Made by a program: the position numbers and the translations under genes | Assembly: GCA_910585015.1 (NCBI GenBank) | Contig: CAJUCT010000101.1 | Coordinates: 1 to 6,451, forward strand | Direction: 5' to 3' | Origin: an uncultured Acetatifactor sp. | GTDB taxonomy: Bacteria; Bacillota; Clostridia; Lachnospirales; Lachnospiraceae | Length of the DNA: 6,451 bases | In this document: positions 1-5,240 of the stretch, one piece after another | Layout of the letters: every line of letters starts with the position of its first letter | How positions within the stretch are numbered: the first letter of the stretch is position 1 | The notes under the pieces: model-generated | What the model was told of the DNA's origin: nothing | Seen by the model: the letters and a program-made list of their open reading frames with translations, nothing else | Databases searched by the model: none

Positions 1-57
1 CCTCTGTCATTCGGAGCCGCCCATGCCCCCTTACGGTAAGTCCGGGCATATCCTGCT

Positions 58-837
58 TTACTTCAAAATGCCCGCCGCTTCATAAGCTACAATCGAAACT
101 GCCTTTTTGGTTATGCTGGTCTGATAATATCTCGCATCTGTTTCCTGCTCCATCAGCTTGCGTTTCAGGGCGCTTTCCTCATTCAGGCGGGCATATTCCT
201 CACGCCTTTTCTTCTTTGCCGCCTGCTCCGCTTCGAACTGACGCAGTTCTTCCTCTGTCGGCCCGGATATATTACCGCCGCCGCTTGAACCTGCAGCATG
301 GGCAATCTCTCCATTTTCATCAAGTACAACCACGCAGGAATATATTCTGCCTGGCGGTAATGTTGCCTGATCATTCATGATAAAACTTTCCACTTTTGCC
401 ATTACCTGTTGTGCCAGATCTGTGTCATTTTTCATTTTTTCTTCCAATGCAGGTGGAACAACAATTGCTTTCTTTCCAAGAGTAGAATCTATCCTTGACT
501 GTACACTCGCATCCGTCAGTTTAGGTTCCACCCCTGTTGGCTTCCAGTCTATAATTGATTCATCAAGCTCATCACTGAAAAACTTTTCATGTGGAAAGTC
601 ATACCTTTGCCATGCGCCCTGTGGAATTTTATAGGCATCTGCCGTATGGTAGTATGCCCCCGGAAACCTCGCCTGCCACATATCCTTGAAACTTATCCCC
701 GACACATCCGACTGCCCCGCCGCCTTTGCCGCCGCAAGCTCCGCAAAGCTCACACCCCCGCTCTTGCCTGCCGCATTCTTCCGATACTGCTCTGCCAGAT
801 AGTACCCTCCTGATTTACCTGTCACTCCAAAATCCAT
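58..837 (-). CDS. Uncharacterised soluble protein with charged helical C-terminal region, third gene of the two-component operon
   Basis: Function unknown. The frame also opens at an ATG at 853-855, but I choose the ATG at 835-837 (259 aa) because AAAGGAG (846-852) lies 8 nt before it, whereas the earlier ATG lies upstream of that site. Numbered from this start, the N-terminal part has two GKSGG motifs (about residues 7-11 and 24-28) around a helical stretch. The middle, about 105-184, is a mixed alpha/beta region with a PPALEEKM segment and a strand-like IYSCVVVLDENGEI segment. About 195-234 is a highly charged Glu/Lys/Arg helix, probably a coiled coil. No signal peptide or membrane segment is visible. 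It resembles the small hypothetical proteins of gut Firmicutes grouped as DUF6033, but that assignment is from memory and weak. The start overlaps the end of the kinase gene by 23 nt, so it is probably translated together with it. This could be an accessory or output protein of the signalling pair, which is inference. Confidence 0.85.
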   Translation of the reverse strand: MDFGVTGKSGGYYLAEQYRKNAAGKSGGVSFAELAAAKAAGQSDVSGISFKDMWQARFPGAYYHTADAYKIPQGAWQRYDFPHEKFFSDELDESIIDWKPTGVEPKLTDASVQSRIDSTLGKKAIVVPPALEEKMKNDTDLAQQVMAKVESFIMNDQATLPPGRIYSCVVVLDENGEIAHAAGSSGGGNISGPTEEELRQFEAEQAAKKKRREEYARLNEESALKRKLMEQETDARYYQTSITKKAVSIVAYEAAGILK

Positions 838-2284
838 CTTCTTCTCTCCTTTCATTTTTCATCATCACCGACAGGATGAACACCCTGCCATTTACCTTGA
901 AATCCATTGTCCCACTATATTTCTCCGCCGTGCTTTTGATGTTCGCAAGCCCTATCCCGTGGTTCTCCCTGTCTGCTTTATCCGTCATGGGGAATTCCTC
1001 CTGCCGTCTCCGCACCAGTCGCCCGTCAAAGCTGTTCTCCACTTTCAGGAAAAACAGTTCCCTCTTTTGGAATGAGCTGATGCGCATAAAGGCTTCTGCA
1101 TCCGGCTCCTTCGATTTCAGCTTCCTGCACGCCTCCATTGCGTTATCCAGCGCATTCCCTAAAATAATGCCGATATCATAACTTTGGATGAACAGTTTAT
1201 CAGGGAACTGCAGCCACTCCACATCCATCCGCAAGTCTGGCACTATACTGATGATCTCATGATATTTCATGTTCAGCAAGGTATCCACGACCGTGTTCCC
1301 CGTCTTGAACTGAAACTCCAGCCTATCCATAGTCTGGTTTAGTTCTTCCAAATAGGCTTGTAGCTCTTCCTCCTTTCCGGACGCAAGCTGCATGATGAGG
1401 GAGATTGTATTCTTCATATCGTGCTTCATCCCCCGTATCCCGGAATAGACACGCTCCATCTCCCCCATGTGCTCCTGTAAGCTGCTGACCTGATTTTCTA
1501 AAATGATCCGGCTGCTCTTTTCCCTGTTCCAGCAGATCATGTCCTGAAAGAGCTTTACCCCGGACACAATGGAAAACAGTAATAGCAGCAGGATAACAGG
1601 CACAATGATTATCAGTGACGGGTATCTGTCATACAGCAGTTCCGGTGCGCCGCTTTCTGCCGTATCTATAGTGACACGCAGTAAAGTACATACCATCAGT
1701 CCTGCAAGCCCTGGTGTAAGGATAAATAACAGTTCCGTCCTATGTATGGCATAATCCTTTTCCCGATAATCTTTCACTATTTTTTTCACAGTGAAGTATA
1801 ATAATGCCGATGCAATCACACACCTTAGAACATTCATTCCAATCACAGTTATTACGGCTATGTTATATGTTTTGGCAGAAGTCATATACCCGTTTATGGC
1901 ATACCAGTTCCACAGCTTGAGCAGATTGTCCTCCAACCTGAAAACCATATAGGACAGGAAAAAACTTATTTCACTTACAGCCATAAAGGTAAGTACAAGA
2001 AATAAAGTTATCTTCCCTATTGCCCAATAAAATATCAATGCAATCACGGATATAATGCACATGATCGCTGCCAGCTTTGCAAAGGTTCCAAGGTTTCCAT
2101 ACCTTTGCGGCAGGAAGGCTCCCGTCCCTAACCGCAGAATCCCATACAGCACTGCGGCTACCAGCCCGTTTATACGCCGGTTCCGTATCCTGCCGTCCAG
2201 AAAACTCCCATAAAAATACTGCAGGCAGTACCCCTGGAACATGGCAGAGACTATCTCCAGTAATACGCTTACTGCTTCATACAC
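815..2284 (-). CDS. AgrC-like sensor histidine kinase, GHKL (HPK10-type) family
   Basis: Membrane sensor kinase, 489 aa from the GTG at 2282-2284. I prefer this start because GGAGGGG (2291-2297) lies 6 nt upstream; the ATG at 2297-2299, five codons earlier, overlaps that site and has no site of its own. The N-terminal half carries about six or seven hydrophobic segments (roughly residues 5-20, 40-50, 66-87, 92-113, 138-164, 182-203, 221-242) forming a polytopic sensor. A helical linker leads to the H-box with HDMKN at 288-292 (phospho-acceptor His288). The ATP-binding domain shows an N-box, GNALDNAMEA, at 376-385 (Asn377, Asn381) and a G-box, NHGIGLANI, at 441-449. This is the arrangement of AgrC-type peptide-sensing kinases that pair with LytTR regulators. 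Its start overlaps the regulator gene by 8 nt and its end overlaps the next gene by 23 nt. No agrB or agrD homologue is in the window, so the signal is unknown and need not be a peptide. Confidence 0.93.
   Translation of the reverse strand: MYEAVSVLLEIVSAMFQGYCLQYFYGSFLDGRIRNRRINGLVAAVLYGILRLGTGAFLPQRYGNLGTFAKLAAIMCIISVIALIFYWAIGKITLFLVLTFMAVSEISFFLSYMVFRLEDNLLKLWNWYAINGYMTSAKTYNIAVITVIGMNVLRCVIASALLYFTVKKIVKDYREKDYAIHRTELLFILTPGLAGLMVCTLLRVTIDTAESGAPELLYDRYPSLIIIVPVILLLLLFSIVSGVKLFQDMICWNREKSSRIILENQVSSLQEHMGEMERVYSGIRGMKHDMKNTISLIMQLASGKEEELQAYLEELNQTMDRLEFQFKTGNTVVDTLLNMKYHEIISIVPDLRMDVEWLQFPDKLFIQSYDIGIILGNALDNAMEACRKLKSKEPDAEAFMRISSFQKRELFFLKVENSFDGRLVRRRQEEFPMTDKADRENHGIGLANIKSTAEKYSGTMDFKVNGRVFILSVMMKNERREEDGFWSDR
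846..852 (-). promoter_or_regulatory. Ribosome binding site deciding the start of the 259-aa protein
   Basis: The minus strand reads AAAGGAG here, 8 nt before the ATG at 835-837. It lies inside the 3' end of the kinase gene. An ATG at 853-855 in the same frame immediately precedes this motif and so cannot use it. Confidence 0.7.
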
Positions 2285-2993
2285 AGGACACCCCTCCATT
2301 CTGCAAATACCACATATATGCCTTTACAAACTCATTGTGCTTCTTCCTTGTCAGGTAGACTTTGCCGCCATTGGAAAGGAAAATGCTGTCATTGTCATAC
2401 CTCACTATGTGCGCCATATTTACCAGATACCCCCTGTGGCAACGGTAAAAGCCGCCCCCAAGCTGTCCTTCCAGTTCCTCCATCGTGGCATACGCCTCTA
2501 TGATCTCCTCCATGTCCGTGGTATGGATTTCCACTTTCTTCCCCCTGTTTTCAATATACAGGATGCTGCTTAAGTTGAGCGTATACCCCCGATTCTTTGT
2601 CCGGATGAATATCTGCTGCTCCTTCTGCACTTTCCTTTTCCCGGCTTCCCCCGCCGCCCTGCCAAGCACCTCCATGAATTTCTGCTCCGCAATTGGCTTT
2701 AGCAGGTAGTGGAACGCCGACACGTCAAAGGCTTCAAACACATATTCCTTTATGCCCGTAATAAAGACCAGCACCGCGTCCGCGTTCCGCTGCCTTAAAG
2801 TCCGTGCCGCCTCTATGCCGCCCATGCCTTCCATTTGTATGTCAAGAAAGATAATGTCAAATTCCCTCCCTGCCGCAAGCAGCTCCTCCCCTGTGGAAAA
2901 ATCACTGATCTCGGATTCCGGCTTCTGCTTCTTTATGAATCCATGTATCTGCTGCCTGATGATTTCTTCATCATCGACCACTGCTATATTCAA
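2277..2993 (-). CDS. LytTR-family response regulator (AgrA/LytR type)
   Basis: Cytoplasmic transcription regulator, 238 aa, normal length for the family. Residues 1-115 form a receiver domain with the acidic pair Asp7-Asp8, phospho-acceptor Asp51 (in FLDIQM), Thr79 (FITG) and Lys99 followed by Pro100. Residues about 127-232 form a LytTR DNA-binding domain, with the typical FYRCHRGYLVNMAHI segment at 182-196 and a basic YLTRKKHNEF stretch at 213-222. The start is a TTG (2991-2993), supported by GAGGTG at 3001-3006 with a 7-nt spacer and by the family's usual N-terminus (NIAVVDDEE). The only close ATG (2998-3000) is out of frame. The gene is first in the operon and overlaps the kinase by 8 nt. 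It probably activates its own promoter through the direct repeats at 3068-3103, which is inference from their position and spacing. Confidence 0.94.
   Translation of the reverse strand: MNIAVVDDEEIIRQQIHGFIKKQKPESEISDFSTGEELLAAGREFDIIFLDIQMEGMGGIEAARTLRQRNADAVLVFITGIKEYVFEAFDVSAFHYLLKPIAEQKFMEVLGRAAGEAGKRKVQKEQQIFIRTKNRGYTLNLSSILYIENRGKKVEIHTTDMEEIIEAYATMEELEGQLGGGFYRCHRGYLVNMAHIVRYDNDSIFLSNGGKVYLTRKKHNEFVKAYMWYLQNGGVSCV
2291..2297 (-). promoter_or_regulatory. Ribosome binding site favouring a GTG start for the histidine kinase
   Basis: GGAGGGG on the minus strand, 6 nt before the GTG at 2282-2284, within the last codons of the response regulator gene. It makes the GTG start more likely than the ATG at 2297-2299 and implies translational coupling. 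Confidence 0.65.
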
Positions 2994-3000
2994 AATTCAT

Positions 3001-3006
3001 CACCTC
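3001..3006 (-). promoter_or_regulatory. Ribosome binding site supporting the TTG start of the response regulator
   Basis: GAGGTG on the minus strand, 7 nt before the TTG codon at 2991-2993. An ATG follows the motif directly with almost no spacing and in a different frame, so it is not a usable start for the regulator. Confidence 0.65.
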
Positions 3007-3030
3007 GGATTCTATTATGTTCCGCTATCT

Positions 3031-3036
3031 ATTTTA
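3031..3036 (-). promoter_or_regulatory. Possible -10 box of the two-component operon
   Basis: TAAAAT (context GATAAAAT) on the minus strand, about 40 nt before the regulator start. The stretch 17 nt upstream has no recognisable -35 box, while the 21-bp-period direct repeats end about 31 nt upstream of this hexamer. A weak -35 with adjacent direct repeats is what an activator-dependent, self-regulated LytTR promoter looks like. AT-rich matches like this occur by chance, so confidence is low. Confidence 0.3.
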
Positions 3037-3067
3037 TCGGCAGATTTTTTGTTATTTTGGGATGCAG

Positions 3068-3103
3068 GGAACGAAAGGCATACGAAATGGAACGAAAGGC
3101 ATA
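3068..3103 (-). promoter_or_regulatory. Pair of exact 15-bp direct repeats with 21-bp period, candidate LytTR operator
   Basis: On the minus strand TATGCCTTTCGTTCC occurs twice, at 3089-3103 and 3068-3082, separated by 6 bp, so equivalent bases lie 21 bp (two helical turns) apart. LytTR regulators of the AgrA type are known to bind two imperfect direct repeats with a period of about 21-22 bp and a GTT core; each copy here contains CGTTCC. The pair lies 75-110 bp upstream of the LytTR regulator gene. The 9-bp AgrA consensus is only partly matched, so assignment rests on position, spacing and exact duplication. Confidence 0.5.
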
Positions 3104-3199
3104 AATGAAGCGCAAAAATATCAAAATCACCCCTAAAGTTTTTCGCTTTTCGTCCGATAAGCCTACCCGCATATTCCCTTTCCAAGTAATTTCCCTTAT

Positions 3200-3215
3200 C
3201 AGGCCGCCCGGCCTG
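3200..3215. repeat. GC-rich inverted repeat
   Basis: CAGGCC and GGCCTG separated by GCCC form a 6-bp stem with a 4-nt loop in the non-coding stretch upstream of the two-component operon. No T-run follows on either strand, so it is not a convincing terminator. It could be a protein-binding palindrome or the leftover of a mobile element; nothing else supports either. Confidence 0.3.
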
Positions 3216-3303
3216 CCTGCGGAAATAGCAGACCACCGCATTTCCCGTATTTTATTGGATTGCATGAAACAACTATTTTCCGGGTATGGAAAGCATAAAA
3301 CAA

Positions 3304-3330
3304 CCAAAAAAAGAGCCTGCGCACAGCCCT
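3304..3330 (-). terminator. Terminator-like hairpin with T-tract, minus strand
   Basis: The minus strand reads AGGGCTG, a TGCG loop, CAGGCTC and then a run of seven T (3306-3312). The stem has about seven pairs, one of them G-U, with one bulged G at 3317. It is the only good intrinsic terminator shape between the DUF4062 gene and the two-component operon. It would end leftward transcripts coming from that gene or starting inside the repeat cluster, and would insulate the two-component promoter downstream. Confidence 0.5.
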
Positions 3331-3373
3331 TATCATTTTCCCATTATCTTTTTATCAATTCTCCCATACACTA

Positions 3374-3565
3374 TTTGGTGAAACCCCTATACAATCTGGC
3401 AAAACCCTATACAATTTGGCGAAACTACCAGTTTTTGCCAGATTGTATGGGGGTTTTGCCAAAAGGTTTCACTTTTGCCAAATCGTATGAGGTTTTGCCA
3501 AAAAGTTTCACTTTCGCCAAATTGTATCCGACTTTCGCCAAAAGGTTTAAACTTTTTGGCAAAAG
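3374..3565. repeat. Cluster of about ten short repeats in direct and inverted orientation
   Basis: Two related units alternate. Unit A (TTTYGCCARATYGTAT) is at 3433-3448, 3473-3488 and 3512-3527. Unit B (TTTYGCCAAAARGTTT) is at 3454-3469, 3493-3508 and 3533-3548. A+B pairs therefore recur every 39-40 bp, three times. Inverted A units lie at 3389-3404 and 3409-3424, a B-like inverted piece at 3374-3383 and another at 3553-3564. The first inverted A is the exact complement of the A at 3433-3448, and the second is the exact complement of the A at 3512-3527. The arms 3374-3404 and 3433-3463 pair over 31 positions with three G-T pairs. The last B and the final inverted piece make a near-palindrome at 3537-3560 centred on GTTTAAAC. 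There is no CRISPR-like repeat and spacer pattern. Function unknown: candidates are a structured RNA, an array of protein-binding sites, or part of a non-coding mobile repeat. Confidence 0.85.
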
Positions 3566-3756
3566 AACCCCAGAACAAAAGTTCGCACTCTCCCGAATGT
3601 AAAATTGCCCCTAAAAACACAAGAAAATAATGTATCTTTCAGACCTATGTAGTGCCAAGAATGCCGTATTTTCGGGCTTTCTGAGGTTTCCGCAACTTTA
3701 TCCACCGAGAACTAAGACACCCTGACAAAATTCGATAATATCTCCCATATTTCAAC
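3566..3756. other. Non-coding stretch between repeat cluster and DUF4062 gene
   Basis: I see no gene here. The minus strand holds short open frames without a usable ribosome binding site. A TTATCCACC at about 3698-3706 resembles a DnaA box but is single. Base composition is intermediate between the AT-rich genes to the right and the GC-richer operon to the left, so this may be the junction of an inserted segment. Confidence 0.4.
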
Positions 3757-3790
3757 AAATAATCAATATTTAAAAATACTTTGATTATTT
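3757..3790 (-). terminator. AT-rich hairpin at the stop codon of the DUF4062 gene
   Basis: AAATAATCAA (3757-3766) is the exact complement of TTGATTATTT (3781-3790), and an inner 5-bp stem (TATTT with AAATA) continues the structure. The hairpin begins inside the stop codon (3789-3791). It lacks a T-tract, so it is more likely a weak terminator or a transcript-end stabiliser than a strong intrinsic terminator. Confidence 0.35.
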
Positions 3791-5117
3791 ATTCCACAAT
3801 AATCTCAAATTTCTGTATATCTTCTTCTACAAATTCTTCACATACAATCCTAACTTCCATTTCGTATTTTCCACTTTCTAATGGCACCATATAATATTCT
3901 CTTGATTCATATTCTCCTGTATGTATCATACTCCGATTCCAGATATTTAAACAATTATCCTTAATTTCTTCGTCATTGTTTATACTAAAAGAGTTAGTCA
4001 GTGCAGATATATTATATGCTTTTATTCCTCTACTGATATCAAGAGGATTCCCCAACGATGCTGTCACTGCTCCCAAATATGATTTGTTATAAAATGCATT
4101 TATTGGATTTTCTAAAGTTTCCGGTGCTTTTGGCTCTTTTAATTCTTCGAGCATAACTTTATTAAAAACTTCCATACCAACAGGCATATGAATTTGTATA
4201 TTTATATCATTTGCCTTGCAGTTACCTATATTTCTTATTTTTACAACAAATGGTATTTTATTGCATTTTGTACCTCTGAATATTTTATATTTGTCAAGAT
4301 ATTCTCGCATTTCTTTTTCGGAAGGCAAACTACTATTATAATTATCTATATCCTCCTGTGGTATCTTGCCTTCCAAACCGGCATCTTTTAAATACTCTGA
4401 CGTAATGGGCATAAAATCTGCTTCTATATCATTTACTGAGATATTTTTATATTTGCTACTAATATAATCTTTGTCATTAAACTTTACTTCAAATTTCGGT
4501 TTCCTTTGTCCTATGCTTTTTTTTAATATTTCATTTTCTTCCCGCAGCCTCCGATTTTCTTTGCTTATTTCTATCAGTTCAGCCTGAGTCTCTTCTAGTT
4601 TTAGTCCATTTGCCCGCACCCATCCCGGTCTTTTGCCTCTAGCAAATTGTTTATTTAAAGAATTCATTACCTTGGTCGCTAAATCTTCTTCACTTGTCCA
4701 CCATTGAACCGTCCTTCCTTTTTTTACTTCTTCTATAAACGCATCTAATTTTCTCCTTTTACTTATGTTCTGTTCCATTTTTTCTGGTATTACAGCAACA
4801 CTTGAATCAATTAAAAATGCCAATATAGGTATCTGCTTATCTAATGCATACCTAAATTCTTTCTGCGTGTAACTAATTCCTGCATACTCTCCATTTTCAA
4901 TGACGCTACCATATCTATGCCCAATAATAAGTACATAATAATCAGAACTATCAATGGTTTCCTGAATGATTTCCCACTGTTCCTCATCCGCAGCACTAAA
5001 CATTTCCATACCAATAGGAAATTGGTACATAGACAAAATTGTATCCTGAACTTTTCTTCTTTCTTCCTTTAAATCTTCATATGTAGAACTTATAAAAATT
5101 TGATATTTCTTTTCCAT
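3789..5117 (-). CDS. DUF4062 (TIR-like) domain protein with coiled coil and beta-rich C-terminal region; candidate defence effector
   Basis: 442 aa. Residues 1-155 are a DUF4062 domain: FISSTYEDLKEER at 8-20, the DYYVLIIGHRYG strand at 59-70 and SYTQKEF at 82-88. DUF4062 is a TIR-like family often found at the N-terminus of STAND-type NTPases in bacterial defence and signalling proteins. Ser82 and Glu87 are spaced like the Ser...Glu motif that carries the catalytic glutamate of NAD-cleaving TIR domains; that parallel is inference. Residues about 173-201 form a coiled coil. The rest (about 205-442) is unrecognised. Segments such as IPFVVKIRNIGNCKANDINI (288-307) and SGKYEMEVRIV near the end suggest an immunoglobulin-like beta sandwich. 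No NTPase motif is present, unlike the usual fusions; the switch may be supplied by the NTPase-nuclease gene 123 bp upstream. The start is the ATG at 5115-5117 with AGGAGG (5123-5128) 5 nt before it. The gene is markedly AT-rich compared with the two-component operon. Confidence 0.9.
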   Translation of the reverse strand: MEKKYQIFISSTYEDLKEERRKVQDTILSMYQFPIGMEMFSAADEEQWEIIQETIDSSDYYVLIIGHRYGSVIENGEYAGISYTQKEFRYALDKQIPILAFLIDSSVAVIPEKMEQNISKRRKLDAFIEEVKKGRTVQWWTSEEDLATKVMNSLNKQFARGKRPGWVRANGLKLEETQAELIEISKENRRLREENEILKKSIGQRKPKFEVKFNDKDYISSKYKNISVNDIEADFMPITSEYLKDAGLEGKIPQEDIDNYNSSLPSEKEMREYLDKYKIFRGTKCNKIPFVVKIRNIGNCKANDINIQIHMPVGMEVFNKVMLEELKEPKAPETLENPINAFYNKSYLGAVTASLGNPLDISRGIKAYNISALTNSFSINNDEEIKDNCLNIWNRSMIHTGEYESREYYMVPLESGKYEMEVRIVCEEFVEEDIQKFEIIVE

Positions 5118-5240
5118 ACATTCCTCCTGTATAAATTTTTATTCTATTTTACTACTCACTTTTATATCTAAGTTTCAAATGAAATTGCCCCCTTATACCC
5201 TATCCCCCATACTTTAACCAGAAACATTTTATCGAAATTA
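5118..5240 (-). promoter_or_regulatory. Short intergenic region between the NTPase-nuclease and DUF4062 genes
   Basis: These 123 bp carry the strong AGGAGG site of the DUF4062 gene. They also contain three G-runs on the minus strand (in the part 5185-5215) and AT-rich sequence with a TTGAAA but no well-spaced -10 box. There is no terminator-like hairpin, so both genes are probably on one transcript; a weak internal promoter cannot be excluded. Confidence 0.4.

Noticed and set aside
1..57. Start of a further gene downstream of the 259-aa protein (ATGs on the minus strand at about 49 and 21)
   Set aside because: The possible starts have poorly spaced binding sites, one stops after five codons, and the rest is too short to judge.
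377..1181. Open frames on the plus strand opposite the 259-aa protein and kinase genes
   Set aside because: They are antisense shadows of well-supported minus-strand genes, with no domains or binding sites.
3015..3307. Minus-strand frames of 73 and 92 codons upstream of the response regulator, considered as a possible signal peptide precursor for the kinase
   Set aside because: No ribosome binding site, no AgrD-like amphipathic leader and Cys-containing core with acidic tail, and they run through the operator and promoter region.
3374..3565. CRISPR array
   Set aside because: Units are 16-20 bp, occur in both orientations and abut each other; there are no unique spacers of constant length and no cas gene.
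3105..3602. 165-codon open frame on the plus strand running through the repeat cluster, with GAAAGG just upstream of its ATG
   Set aside because: Its second half is only the translated repeat motif (FAK/LPK patterns), there is no recognisable domain, and the upstream GAAAGG is part of the 15-bp direct repeat. The repeats occur in both orientations, which fits non-coding DNA better.
3387..3620. 77-codon minus-strand frame with GESETFWQN-like repeats
   Set aside because: It starts at GTG with no ribosome binding site and is the translated repeat cluster; nothing suggests a protein.
3698..3706. DnaA-box-like TTATCCACC, possible replication origin or iteron region
   Set aside because: Single imperfect copy, no AT-rich unwinding region with clustered boxes and no replication gene nearby.
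5118..5240. Small 19-codon frame and a G-quadruplex in the gap between the two defence-like genes
   Set aside because: The frame has no ribosome binding site, and only three G-runs are present where four are needed.
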